Shown piece after piece: positions 23,717 to 31,991 of a stretch of 31,991 nt of DNA (within the stretch, counting starts at the first letter, position 1; every line of letters starts with the position of its first letter). Both the position numbers and the translations under genes were made by a program. Under the pieces are notes generated by a model, which did no database searches, was not told the origin of the DNA, and was given only the letters and a program-made list of their open reading frames with translations. Origin of the DNA: Fidelibacterota bacterium (GTDB taxonomy: Bacteria; Fidelibacterota; UBA8477). Where the stretch lies: positions 1 to 31,991 of the forward strand of contig JAIPJR010000028.1 in assembly GCA_021734045.1 (NCBI GenBank), read 5' to 3'.

Positions 23717-25256
23717 TGCCATTTTTTACACACCCATGGCGCTGTCCAAGGCGGTTGATGAATACGCCATTAAAACGCGTGGTATTCCAGGTGAAAAACT
23801 TATGGGGATGGCCGGTCAGAAAGTGTATGAAGCCATTGCTGAGCGACGGTTTCTGGAGGATTTGTCCGGACCGGTGTGGGTGCTTTGCGGGAAAGGGAAT
23901 AATGGCGGTGACGGGTTCGTTGTGGCAACTCTGCTGGCCAAAGCGGGCATCGCGGTGCGTATCCTGCAAATTCCTGATCCAGCCCAGATTGCGGGAGATG
24001 CCGCGGTCTATTTTGAACAAGCTCGTGATGTAAATATCCCCATGATTCCGGTGAGTGATTCCACCTGGAAAAACGAATTGGGAAGCGCGGGCATGGTGGT
24101 GGATGGGTTGCTGGGGACAGGCATTACCGGAAGGCAATTACGCCCGCCTTATGATGAAATTATCGCTCAAGTGAATGACCTGACCGTCCCGGTGGTGGCT
24201 ATTGATGTACCCAGCGGATTGAGTGGTGATTTTGGACAGGTGACCGAACCCTGTATCCACGCCACCCTCACGGTTACCATGGGTTATCCCAAAGCCGGTA
24301 TGTTATTCTCCCCGGCGCGGGAAATTCTGGGTGAATTGGTGGTGGCGGACATCGGATTCCCCCCGGACAGCCTGGAGCATGTGAATTTCCCTCTGTTGCA
24401 GCGCTTGCATGCAACCACAATAGATTCATTTTACCCGTTTCGCTCGCAGAATGCCCATAAATACCGTGTGGGCAAGGTCGCCATCATTGCTGGTGCGCGG
24501 GGATTTTCCGGCGCAGCGATTCTGGCAGCGGAAGCCGCCTTGCGCAGCGGTGCCGGACTGGTACGATTGGCTGTGCCAGCGGGCATTGGACCCATTGCTG
24601 AATCACTGTCCAGGGAGACCATCGTGACCTACACACCGGAGACTACTGCGGGCGGGTTCTCATCAGCGGCTGAATCGGTACTTATGGATTTGGCGGCGTG
24701 GGCAGATGTGGTGGCTATGGGACCCGGTGTTGGACGCGAAGATGAAACAGTGGTCCTGATGCAAAGACTAATGGCACAGGTTGACAAACCGTTAATCGTT
24801 GATGCGGATGGCTTGTTTGCGCTGGCGCAGAACCCGGAGGTAATGAGACAACGCAGAGGTGACACGGTGTTAACGCCCCATGCGGGTGAATTTTACCGTT
24901 TATTAAAAGCGGTTGGAATAGACGCTGATTCCCAGTGGCAGACAGCCCGGCAATTCGCAGAAGACTGGAACTGCTATGTCTTGCTGAAGGGTGCGGCGTC
25001 GTTGGTGGCGACACCGGGTGGTGAGGTATTCATCAATGTCACCGGCAATCCGGGTATGGCTACTGCCGGGAGCGGTGATGTGCTCACCGGAACGATTGCC
25101 GGGTTACTGGCGCAGAAAATGATGCTCCCCCAGATGCTTAATTACGCCATGTACAAACACGGTGCGGCTGGCGATGTTGCTCGTCGAAAACGGGGTGAAT
25201 TGGGCATGATTGCCGGGGATATCATCGAGGCGCTACCACAGGTGTTGCTTCCATGA
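23709..25256 (+). CDS. nnr: Bifunctional NAD(P)H-hydrate epimerase / ADP-dependent dehydratase
   Basis: 515 residues in two parts. The N-terminal epimerase (about 1-215) has VLCGKGNNGGDGFVVA (from 59), GLLGTGITGR and AIDVPSGLSGD. The C-terminal ADP-dependent dehydratase (about 235-510) has KVAIIAGARGFSGAAILA, VAMGPGVGRE, LIVDADGLFAL, VLTPHAGEFYRLL, LLKGAASLVATPGG and NPGMATAGSGDVLTGTIAG. Together they repair hydrated NADH/NADPH in the cytoplasm, the fused YjeF/Nnr form. The start at 23709 has GGGGGAG about seven bases upstream and overlaps acpS. The stop overlaps the VanZ-like start as ATGA. Confidence 0.96.
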   Translation: MSDAIFYTPMALSKAVDEYAIKTRGIPGEKLMGMAGQKVYEAIAERRFLEDLSGPVWVLCGKGNNGGDGFVVATLLAKAGIAVRILQIPDPAQIAGDAAVYFEQARDVNIPMIPVSDSTWKNELGSAGMVVDGLLGTGITGRQLRPPYDEIIAQVNDLTVPVVAIDVPSGLSGDFGQVTEPCIHATLTVTMGYPKAGMLFSPAREILGELVVADIGFPPDSLEHVNFPLLQRLHATTIDSFYPFRSQNAHKYRVGKVAIIAGARGFSGAAILAAEAALRSGAGLVRLAVPAGIGPIAESLSRETIVTYTPETTAGGFSSAAESVLMDLAAWADVVAMGPGVGREDETVVLMQRLMAQVDKPLIVDADGLFALAQNPEVMRQRRGDTVLTPHAGEFYRLLKAVGIDADSQWQTARQFAEDWNCYVLLKGAASLVATPGGEVFINVTGNPGMATAGSGDVLTGTIAGLLAQKMMLPQMLNYAMYKHGAAGDVARRKRGELGMIAGDIIEALPQVLLP

Positions 25257-25663
25257 GACGAACGATCTGGACATTCTGGCTACCGCCATTTCTCTATACA
25301 CTGCTGATAATTTTTGCATCCACCCTGCCCAATCGTGTGGTTTCAGAATATACATTCGAATTGAGCGATAAAATTCTCCACAGCGTGCATTTTATGCTTT
25401 ACGGCATTACGCTCATCTGGGGGTTTCTGGGTACGCAGGCATTGGAAGAGGGCTTTAAAAATGCCTATTTAAAGGCCATCGGCGTGGGAATGGTGGTGGC
25501 TTGCCTGGACGAATTTTACCAGTCATTTATTCCCAGCCGCACATCGAGCGTGTGGGATATTCTGGCAGATTCTGTGGGAATTCTGCTGGCAGGCATTACA
25601 TTCTACTATCTGATGAAAATTCCGGTCGTGAAACGCATTCGCCGTTATGTTGAAGCAACTTAA
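25253..25663 (+). CDS. VanZ-like family membrane protein
   Basis: 136 residues with about four membrane helices (near 7-22, 43-60, 74-92 and 105-122). The VanZ-like signature is visible: LSDKILHSVHFMLYGITLIW in the first half and CLDEFYQSFIPSRTSSVWD then LADSVGILLAG in the second. VanZ was named from a teicoplanin-resistance gene, but the broad family has no settled function, so resistance should not be inferred. The start overlaps the nnr stop as ATGA. The end overlaps recN by 17 bases. Confidence 0.88.
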   Translation: MRRTIWTFWLPPFLYTLLIIFASTLPNRVVSEYTFELSDKILHSVHFMLYGITLIWGFLGTQALEEGFKNAYLKAIGVGMVVACLDEFYQSFIPSRTSSVWDILADSVGILLAGITFYYLMKIPVVKRIRRYVEAT

Positions 25664-27338
25664 AATCAAGAATTTTGCCATCGTGGATGAAATTACCGTC
25701 CGGTTCGGCGGCGGTTTTAATGTCATTACCGGTGAGACCGGTGTGGGTAAATCCCTCCTGGTGGATGCACTGAACGTGGTGCTGGGTGACCGGGCGTATC
25801 GTGAGCTGATTCGCGAAGGCAGTGAATATGCTTGGGTTGAGGCAGAATTCAAAATTCATCCGGATCAGATCAAGCGGGACTTACAGGCGGGAAACGGGCA
25901 AATAGCCCTCAGCGATACATTGCGATTAACCCGGGAAATTCGTCTGCAGGGCAGCTCAAAGGTTTGGATTAATGGCGTATCAGCCACTGTTCAACAATTG
26001 AAAAACCTGGGCGAAGTGTTGGTAGATCTCCACGGTCAGCACGAGCACCAATATCTGTTGAATGAAGAGCATCACATTGATTTTCTGGATGCCTATGCTG
26101 AAACGGAAGTTGAACTGGAGGCCGTGACGGATGCCTATAAAAAACTCCAAATGTTGCTGGCGCGGCTCCGCACCATCGAGATGGACCAGACCCAATTTCA
26201 GGAAAAGCAACAGCTCTACCAGTTCCAACTGAAGGAAATCCGGGATGTGAATCCCCAGCCGGATGAATTGGAAGTGCTGGAGCAGGAGCGGCGGTTGCTG
26301 GAAAATGCCCAACGACTCAATGAGTTGGCTGGAGAAATAACCGACCTGTCGCCCGATATCAGTTCGCGCTTGGGAAAAATTCAGAAGAAACTGGAGGAAT
26401 TGCGTTCCTATGATGATGAGGCAGCCGGGTTTGTCCCGGAGGTAGATGCTGCGGCTGTCAGTCTCGGGTCGGTGGCCGAATGGGCAGCACATTTTCAGGA
26501 CAAAACGCAGGCTGATCCGGAGCGCCTGGAATCCATTCACCAGCGTATCACACAAATTCAACACCTCTGTCAGAAATACAACCGGACCCTGCAGGAATTG
26601 GCTCGTTATCAGGCAGACATTGAACAGTGGCTGAAGGAAGCGCAGGAAGAGCAGCCGGACAAAGAGGCTTTGAACCAGCAGATTGACCAGGCACGGCGCA
26701 ACTATTCTGGAGCCTGCCAAGCGTTGAGTGAAAAACGCGCTGCTGCCGCCCGGGAGATGAACCAGCAGATAGTGGAAAAATTAATGCGTTTGGGGATACC
26801 CCATGCCCAATTTGAGGTTCATCTCACGCAGGAAGAAAATACGACGGGCTTGGTAGAGCTGAATGGTCAACGCTTTGCAGGGAACGAGCGTGGGATGGAC
26901 CGGGCTGCATTCTGGATGCAGACCAACCCGGGGGAATCCCTGCGACCGCTGATTCGGGTCGCCTCCGGTGGTGAAGTGAGCCGGATGATGCTGGCGATTA
27001 AAGCAACCCTTTCCGGCCGGGATCGGATTGAGACGGTGATTTTTGATGAAATTGACACAGGTATTTCGGGAAAAATCGCCCGGATCGTGGGGCATGAATT
27101 GGCCAATCTGAGTCGGTTTCACCAAATACTGTGCATCACTCATCTGCCGCAGATTGCCAGCCTGGCGGATGCGCATTACCGGGTGGAAAAGGTGGTTCAA
27201 AACGGACGCGCTGTCACGCGGGTCACACCGTTGACGGGTGAAGCGCGGGTGGATGAAATTGCGAAGTTATTAGGAACCGGCGAGGCGACTGCTGCCAGCG
27301 TGGAGAGCGCGCGGGAAATGTTGGGCGCCACGTCGTGA
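25647..27338 (+). CDS. recN: DNA repair protein RecN
   Basis: 563 residues, typical for RecN, an SMC-like ATPase that acts in double-strand break repair by holding DNA ends or sister chromatids. The head has MLKQLKIKNFAIVDEITVRF and Walker A GETGVGKS (29-36), then a VLGDRAY block. VLVDLHGQHEHQYLLNEEHH is the characteristic RecN region after Walker A. A coiled-coil middle (about 160-370, Glu/Gln-rich) follows. The C-terminal head holds IRVASGGEVSRMMLAIK (signature), VIFDEIDTGISG (D467, E468) and CITHLPQIASLADAHY. It overlaps the vanZ-like end by 17 bases, which supports one transcript. Confidence 0.96.
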   Translation: MLKQLKIKNFAIVDEITVRFGGGFNVITGETGVGKSLLVDALNVVLGDRAYRELIREGSEYAWVEAEFKIHPDQIKRDLQAGNGQIALSDTLRLTREIRLQGSSKVWINGVSATVQQLKNLGEVLVDLHGQHEHQYLLNEEHHIDFLDAYAETEVELEAVTDAYKKLQMLLARLRTIEMDQTQFQEKQQLYQFQLKEIRDVNPQPDELEVLEQERRLLENAQRLNELAGEITDLSPDISSRLGKIQKKLEELRSYDDEAAGFVPEVDAAAVSLGSVAEWAAHFQDKTQADPERLESIHQRITQIQHLCQKYNRTLQELARYQADIEQWLKEAQEEQPDKEALNQQIDQARRNYSGACQALSEKRAAAAREMNQQIVEKLMRLGIPHAQFEVHLTQEENTTGLVELNGQRFAGNERGMDRAAFWMQTNPGESLRPLIRVASGGEVSRMMLAIKATLSGRDRIETVIFDEIDTGISGKIARIVGHELANLSRFHQILCITHLPQIASLADAHYRVEKVVQNGRAVTRVTPLTGEARVDEIAKLLGTGEATAASVESAREMLGATS

Positions 27339-27356
27339 TGCGAGGAGAGGGGAAGG

Positions 27357-27881
27357 ATGAAGTTTTCGAATAATAATCGTCGTCAGCTATTACTTACGGT
27401 TTTTCTTTTTGGCACCGTGCTTCTGGCCGGTCTAACAGGTTGTGGGAAAAAGAAAGCAGATGAGGCGGCTGCTGCGGAAATTCCAGCGGATGTATTGATT
27501 TTGGGGACTGAAACTGGTACCACAGGCGATACGCTTCTGGTCCCTCTGATGCTCAAAACCCAGGACAAAGTCATGGGAATTCAGTTTGACGTTGTCTGGG
27601 ATTCCAGCATGATAACCGTGGGGGAACCGCAATTGAGTCTGGATAATGAGCACATGAGCATTCGCACCCGGGATAAGGGTGACCGCAAGACCGTCATTAT
27701 TTTCAGCCTCCAGGGAACCGCGATGGATCTGGTTTCCAATGAAGTTTTAAAATTTCCCGTGATCGTGCATACAGAAAAGTCTGGTGACACACCCTTGCAT
27801 CTCACGCAGGTGATTGTGGCCGGTCAAGGTGCTGAACAGTTGGATATTGGCATGCAGGCAGGTAAAGTGCACTTGAATTAA
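27357..27881 (+). CDS. Lipoprotein with cohesin-like domain
   Basis: 174 residues. The signal ends in a lipobox (LAGLTGC), predicting lipid attachment to that Cys and an envelope location. A short charged, Ala-rich linker precedes a beta-sandwich domain of about 130 residues: TGDTLLVPLMLKTQDKVMGI, then QFDVVWDSSMITVGE. This GDTVxVPV...V.G.QF.V.YD order is the cohesin fold seen in cellulosome scaffoldins and in many non-cellulosomal envelope proteins. No dockerin is visible in the window. GAGGAG lies about nine bases before the ATG. The cohesin call is by pattern, moderately sure; the role is unknown. Confidence 0.8.
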   Translation: MKFSNNNRRQLLLTVFLFGTVLLAGLTGCGKKKADEAAAAEIPADVLILGTETGTTGDTLLVPLMLKTQDKVMGIQFDVVWDSSMITVGEPQLSLDNEHMSIRTRDKGDRKTVIIFSLQGTAMDLVSNEVLKFPVIVHTEKSGDTPLHLTQVIVAGQGAEQLDIGMQAGKVHLN

Positions 27882-27929
27882 CCTGGCAGCGTTGGGAATA
27901 AGTGACGTTAATACCGGAAAGAATTTAAC

Positions 27930-28961
27930 ATGACAGCGAAACAATGGATTGATTTACGATCGGATACGGTTACCGCGCCCACACCGGAAATGCGGGAAGC
28001 CATTTTTCGAGCGCCCGTGGGTGATGATGTGTATGGTGAGGATCCCAGTATTAATGCCCTGGAGCAGAAGGTGGCGGAATTAATGGGCAAAGAGGCTGCC
28101 CTGTATGTGCCATCAGGCACCATGAGCAATCAGGTAGCGCTGAAAGCCCTGACCGTTCCGGGGGACGAAGTCATCTGCGATTACAATTGCCATGTGTTCA
28201 ATTACGAATCAGGCGCCGCTTCTGCACTCAGTGGTGCTCAGTTACACCCACTGCAGGGCGAGCGGGGTATTTTGACCGCAGAGCAGGTTTCCAATGCCAT
28301 CCGACCCATGAATGACCATTTTGCCACCAGCCGGGTTGTGGCACTGGAGAATACCCACAATCGCGCCGGCGGTGTGATCTATCCGCTGGAGAGGATTCGG
28401 GAGGTACATCAGGTTGTTCAAAAGCATGGGCTGAAATTTCACCTAGATGGCGCCCGGCTAATGAATGCGGTGGTGGCTACCGGGATTCCCGCCCGGGAGT
28501 GGGCCGCGCCGTTTGATACAGTGAGTTTGTGCTTGTCCAAAGGACTGGGCGCGCCGGTGGGCTCTGTATTGTCCGGTTCGAGAGAAATTATTACCAAAGC
28601 ACATCGCTTCCGGAAAATGTTTGGTGGTGGCATGCGGCAGGCCGGTCTGTTGGCAGCAGCGGGCTTGTATGCCCTGGAGCATCATGTTGAGCGTCTGGCC
28701 GAGGATCATCGGCGGGCGAGGGCTCTGGGTGAAACGCTGGCGGGATTGGGCTATTTGGCGGATGATTTGGAATGGGTCCACACCAATATGGTGTTCATCA
28801 AAATTGAAAATGCACCGGAATTTTCAGACCGGCTCAAAGGGGAAGGTATTTTAGCCAATGCCACCAGCCCGATTAAACTGCGCATGGTAACCCACTTGAA
28901 TTTCGACGATAATCAATTGGATCAGACCGTATCGGTCCTGAAGAAACTCTTGAAAAGGTAG
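27930..28961 (+). CDS. ltaE: Low-specificity L-threonine aldolase (PLP-dependent)
   Basis: 343 residues. It cleaves L-threonine or L-allo-threonine to glycine and acetaldehyde using pyridoxal phosphate. Motifs are [69 protein letters not shown] (PLP-binding Asp), and [18 protein letters not shown] with the Schiff-base Lys, then [11 protein letters not shown]. It follows the lipoprotein by 48 bases and precedes trkA by six bases, so it is likely in the same run of genes though unrelated in task. Confidence 0.93.
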   Translation: MTAKQWIDLRSDTVTAPTPEMREAIFRAPVGDDVYGEDPSINALEQKVAELMGKEAALYVPSGTMSNQVALKALTVPGDEVICDYNCHVFNYESGAASALSGAQLHPLQGERGILTAEQVSNAIRPMNDHFATSRVVALENTHNRAGGVIYPLERIREVHQVVQKHGLKFHLDGARLMNAVVATGIPAREWAAPFDTVSLCLSKGLGAPVGSVLSGSREIITKAHRFRKMFGGGMRQAGLLAAAGLYALEHHVERLAEDHRRARALGETLAGLGYLADDLEWVHTNMVFIKIENAPEFSDRLKGEGILANATSPIKLRMVTHLNFDDNQLDQTVSVLKKLLKR

Positions 28962-28967
28962 GAAATT

Positions 28968-30320
28968 ATGGCACGCAAAATTGTCATTATCGGGGCCGGA
29001 CAGGTCGGGTTTTACTTGGCCAAAACGCTATCCGAAGAACATTACGACATTAGTATCATTGACATTGATCCCCAAAAATGCAAACGGGCGCGCGAGCATC
29101 TGGATGCCATGGTCATCGAAGGCCACGGCGCACAGGGCAGCGTACTGGCGGAGGCGAACACCGCCGCTGCGGACCTGTTTATCGCCGTCACCAGGATGGA
29201 TGAAATTAATATCCTGGCCTGCATGAAAGCCCGGAAGATGAACCCGAAGGTGCGCACGATCGCCCGGGTGCGCAGCGATGATTATATCGGTCCGAATAAC
29301 CTGTTGGACCTCAAGGCTGAGGGGATTGATATGATTATCAACCCTGAACGAACGGCGGCGCTGGAGATTCAACATTTGGTGCAAAATGCCATCGCTCAGG
29401 AAATCATGCCGTACGCTGATGGACGCCTGTATATGTTAGCACTCACGCCGACACCAGAGTCCAAGTTGATGAATCAATCCTTGCGTGAAATTGGGAAAAT
29501 GTTTACGGAATTGCCTTTCCGGACGGTTGTGATTGATCGTGATGGTCAAACTATCATTCCCAAGGGCGATCATGTCTTCCTGGAGGGTGATAAAATTTTT
29601 GTGATGTGTAAGCGCGAACACCTGGATGAGATGTACCAGATTTGCGGTTACCGACGCGAGAAAAAAATCAATACAGTGATGATTTTGGGCGCAGGGAAGC
29701 TCGGTCGATTGGTTGCGTGGAATTTGAAGGACGACTATAATGTCCGCCTGGTTGACAAGGAAGAGCGTCGTTTGGATGTCGCATCCAAGAAATTGCCAGA
29801 TGTATTGCTTCTGGAAGGTGATGGTATGGATGTGGATTTCCTGGATTCTGCGGGTATCAAGGATATTGATGCGTTCATTTCCGTGACCAATGACGAAACC
29901 ACCAACCTCTTTTCCGGATTGATTACCAAGCGGAAAGGTGTCGGGAAGGTTATCGTACATATCAGCTCGCCGGACTACATCCCATTGGTCAAAGGACTTG
30001 GTATTAATTCAGTAGTGAGTAAAAATCTGACCAGCGTCGACGCCATTATGCGATATGTGCTCCGGGGACGAGTTCATTCCGTTATGATGCTGGAAGGCAT
30101 TGACACAGAGATTATTGAATTGTCGCCATCTGAAAATAGTCCCATTGTGGGCAACGCGCTGAAAGATATGGATTTCCCGAAAGATGCGGCAGTGGGCGCA
30201 GTCATTCATCCTGAGGGAGTGGAAATCGCCACGGGAAAAACCATCATGGGTCCCGACGATCGGGTTTTGGTATTCACCCGTCCCAACAAGCTGGCCAATG
30301 TCGAAGCACTATTCAATTAG
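28968..30320 (+). CDS. trkA: Trk potassium transporter NAD-binding regulatory subunit TrkA
   Basis: 450 residues with two tandem RCK units, each an NAD-binding Rossmann fold plus a TrkA-C domain. The first has KIVIIGAGQVGFYLAKTL and EGHGAQGSVLAEANTA, the second TVMILGAGKLGRLVAWNL and LEGDGMDVDFLDSAG. The TrkA-C halves include FTELPFRTVVIDRDGQTIIP and FPKDAAVGAVIHPEGVEIAT. TrkA gates the TrkH channel in response to nucleotides. AGGA lies before the ATG. The trkH start is inside the end of this gene, so the two subunits are translationally coupled. Confidence 0.95.
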   Translation: MARKIVIIGAGQVGFYLAKTLSEEHYDISIIDIDPQKCKRAREHLDAMVIEGHGAQGSVLAEANTAAADLFIAVTRMDEINILACMKARKMNPKVRTIARVRSDDYIGPNNLLDLKAEGIDMIINPERTAALEIQHLVQNAIAQEIMPYADGRLYMLALTPTPESKLMNQSLREIGKMFTELPFRTVVIDRDGQTIIPKGDHVFLEGDKIFVMCKREHLDEMYQICGYRREKKINTVMILGAGKLGRLVAWNLKDDYNVRLVDKEERRLDVASKKLPDVLLLEGDGMDVDFLDSAGIKDIDAFISVTNDETTNLFSGLITKRKGVGKVIVHISSPDYIPLVKGLGINSVVSKNLTSVDAIMRYVLRGRVHSVMMLEGIDTEIIELSPSENSPIVGNALKDMDFPKDAAVGAVIHPEGVEIATGKTIMGPDDRVLVFTRPNKLANVEALFN

Positions 30321-31791
30321 ACCCCTGAGTCTGATTCCGGTATTAAACACCATCGGCGTGTTAATCACCGTCATTGGTGTGTGTATGGTGATACCGCTTA
30401 TCGTAGCCTGGGTGTTTGGTGACGGGGATGCGGATGCCATCGGCAAAGCGGCTGTGATTACCATTGGTGTTGGCGGGCTGCTGTTTCTGTTTACACGCCA
30501 TCAGCATGAACTTACGAATCGACAGGGGTTTGTCAGTGTAACAATCAGTTGGGTTGCGGCAGCCGTATTCGGTGCCCTGCCCATGTATTTTGGCACCGAT
30601 TTATCCTATACCGACTCTTTTTTCGAGGCCATGTCTGGCTTTACAACCACAGGGGCATCCATCCTGACGGATATTGAAGCGGTGCCGCATGGTATTCTGT
30701 TCTGGCGTAGCCTAACGCATTGGTTGGGGGGTATGGGTATCATTGTGTTTACCATGACCATTCTTCCACTGTTGGGCAGAGGTGGCTCAAACCTATACGC
30801 GGCCGAGGTTCCGGGTCCCATTAGCGACAAGTTAACACCCCGTATCAGTGAGACTGCTAAGGTTCTCTGGGGGATTTATGCACTGATTACATTAATACAG
30901 TTTCTGCTGCTTTGGGTAGGTCCCATGGACTGGTTTGATGCCCTTTGTCATACATTCGGTACCATAGCCACGGGTGGTTTTTCAACCAAAAACGCGAGTA
31001 TAAGCCATTACCACTCCGCTTATGTAGAGTGGGTGGTCATTATTTTTATGATTATTGGTGGATCGAATTTCGCGCTCCATTACTTTGGCCTGCATGGGAA
31101 ATTCTGGAAATATATAAAAAGCCGTGAATTTTGTTTCTGGATGACACTCATGGTGGTCGGTGTCGCACTGATTCTTTTCGACTACGCGCTGGGCAACCAT
31201 TATACCCAATCCGGTGATGCGCTGGAGAAATTCAGACAGAGTCCGGTGCGGACAACCGTATTTAATTTGGTCTCCCTGGTTACCGCAACAGGATTCGCAT
31301 CTAATGATTTCGAATCCTGGTCACAATTTTCACACTTCATTCTGCTGGGTTTGATGCTGATGGGTGGTATGGCCGGCAGTACAGCCGGGGGTATAAAAGC
31401 CATTCGAATCCTGTATTTGCTTAAACTGGCGTTTTTAGAACTGAAACGGATGATTCATCCCCGTGGGTACTTCCCACTAAAGATTAAGGGAACGGAGATG
31501 CTGACCGATCCGATTCCCAACACGACTGCTGTGGCTCTCTTTTATTTTTTCACACTGTGTTTTGTTACAATGGTAATAACCTTCTTTGGACGCGATTTAG
31601 TTACTGCCGGGTCGGCTGCCATCGCTACAATATCCACAGTTGGTCCGGGATTAGGCATGGTGGGACCCACGGATAATTACGCTTTTTTCACCGCTATCGA
31701 AAAATGGGTCATGTCCATCGGCATGTTGCTGGGCAGGCTTGAATTTTTAACGGTGCTCGTCATTTTTCACCGCTATTTCTGGAGGTTTTAA
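30298..31791 (+). CDS. trkH: Trk potassium uptake channel subunit TrkH
   Basis: 497 residues and many membrane helices. The four pore repeats are visible: FFEAMSGFTTTGASILTD, CHTFGTIATGGFSTKN, NLVSLVTATGFASND and ISTVGPGLGMVGPTDNY. Other family marks are HWLGGMGIIVFTM, GGMAGSTAGGIKAIR and the end GRLEFLTVLVIF. I place the start at the ATG 30298, inside trkA. An in-frame ATG at 30184 would add 38 residues read from trkA coding sequence in another frame, which look non-native. Expected role: potassium uptake through the inner membrane with TrkA. Confidence 0.94.
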   Translation: MSKHYSIRPLSLIPVLNTIGVLITVIGVCMVIPLIVAWVFGDGDADAIGKAAVITIGVGGLLFLFTRHQHELTNRQGFVSVTISWVAAAVFGALPMYFGTDLSYTDSFFEAMSGFTTTGASILTDIEAVPHGILFWRSLTHWLGGMGIIVFTMTILPLLGRGGSNLYAAEVPGPISDKLTPRISETAKVLWGIYALITLIQFLLLWVGPMDWFDALCHTFGTIATGGFSTKNASISHYHSAYVEWVVIIFMIIGGSNFALHYFGLHGKFWKYIKSREFCFWMTLMVVGVALILFDYALGNHYTQSGDALEKFRQSPVRTTVFNLVSLVTATGFASNDFESWSQFSHFILLGLMLMGGMAGSTAGGIKAIRILYLLKLAFLELKRMIHPRGYFPLKIKGTEMLTDPIPNTTAVALFYFFTLCFVTMVITFFGRDLVTAGSAAIATISTVGPGLGMVGPTDNYAFFTAIEKWVMSIGMLLGRLEFLTVLVIFHRYFWRF

Positions 31792-31795
31792 AATT

Positions 31796-31991
31796 ATGGA
31801 ACTAAAACTGGTACACCTGGAGCGTCAGGGTAATCTGGCGATTCTGACACTGACCCGGCCGGAGAAACTCAATGCCCTGAATCCCCAGATGCTGAATGAC
31901 CTGGAAACGGCGCTCATTGAATTGAAGGCCGACCGGACGGTGCGGGTGGTCATTATCACCGGTGATGGCGAGAAGGCCTTTGTCGCCGGAG
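31796..31991 (+). CDS. Enoyl-CoA hydratase/isomerase family protein (3' partial)
   Basis: Only the first 65 codons lie in the window, and the frame is open at the right edge. The start has GGAGG at 31781-31785, inside the trkH end. The visible protein, with LAILTLTRPEKLNALNPQML then VRVVIITGDGEKAFVAG, matches the N-terminus of the crotonase superfamily. The catalytic residues lie beyond the edge, so hydratase versus isomerase or another activity cannot be decided. Confidence 0.85.
   Translation, partial: MELKLVHLERQGNLAILTLTRPEKLNALNPQMLNDLETALIELKADRTVRVVIITGDGEKAFVAG

Noticed and set aside
25980-26720. 246-codon antisense frame inside recN
   Set aside because: It is opposite the Gln/Glu-rich coiled coil of RecN, which gives Leu/Phe-rich antisense frames. 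No motifs are seen.
30184-30297. Upstream extension of trkH
   Set aside because: These 38 codons are read out of frame from the conserved trkA C-terminus and contain no TrkH homology.
1-31991. CRISPR arrays, IS elements, prophage genes, integrases, toxin-antitoxin pairs or defence systems
   Set aside because: I looked for regular repeats, transposase or integrase motifs, tail or capsid genes and small paired toxin genes, and found none.

Overview
This 32 kb window is a dense, gene-rich bacterial chromosomal segment. It holds 33 protein-coding genes (32 on the + strand, one on the - strand), one tRNA-Leu, three good intrinsic terminators and only short gaps. No intergenic stretch exceeds 300 bases. 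I see no IS element, prophage, CRISPR array or integrase. The lineage is suggested by the C-terminal YPNPFNPSTNI... sorting-type domain at the left edge and by the GWxTD-family, cohesin-like lipoprotein and MsrB-MsrA proteins. Together these point to the Fibrobacteres-Chlorobi-Bacteroidetes neighbourhood (Marinimicrobia/SAR406, Calditrichota or KSB1-like bacteria). This is inference from gene content only. The proteins indicate a Gram-negative envelope: lipobox, signal peptides, a beta-barrel-like protein and a murein peptide amidase.

Layout. 1-560: end of a secreted protein. 619-1332 (-): MpaA-like M14 amidase, divergent from a membrane-anchored MsrB-MsrA fusion (1535-2542) that ends in an intrinsic terminator. 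2797-5298: orphan LytS-type hybrid histidine kinase with a palindrome-rich upstream region. 5419-6916: folB-folK-deoxynucleoside kinase, joined by ATGA overlaps. 6996-8677: a small membrane protein, a zinc-type MDR dehydrogenase and a thioredoxin-like [2Fe-2S] ferredoxin. 8755-10504: an RsbW-like ATPase, a beta-barrel-like protein and RsmE, again joined by ATGA overlaps. 10542-14474: a HIT protein and full-length SMC. 14544-17733: GWxTD protein, a ROK kinase lacking the usual zinc motif, and ComF. 17891-21617: fba-pgk-tpiA-secG-tRNA-Leu(GAG), a glycolysis/secretion cluster closed by a terminator. 21894-23153: periplasmic TPR protein with its own strong terminator. 23348-31991: long run of acpS, nnrDE, vanZ-like, recN, lipoprotein, threonine aldolase, trkA, trkH and a partial enoyl-CoA hydratase.

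The themes are central metabolism (folate, glycolysis, cofactor repair), genome maintenance (SMC, RecN, ComF), envelope and redox stress (Msr, MpaA, TPR/GWxTD) and potassium uptake (TrkAH). Starts are often preceded by clear Shine-Dalgarno sequences, and TTG starts are supported for the kinase and tpiA.

I found no convincing undescribed multi-gene system. The observations most worth a second look are the zinc-motif-less ROK kinase, the split folK/dNK arrangement, the anti-sigma-like ATPase with no partner, and the palindromic array upstream of the hybrid kinase.
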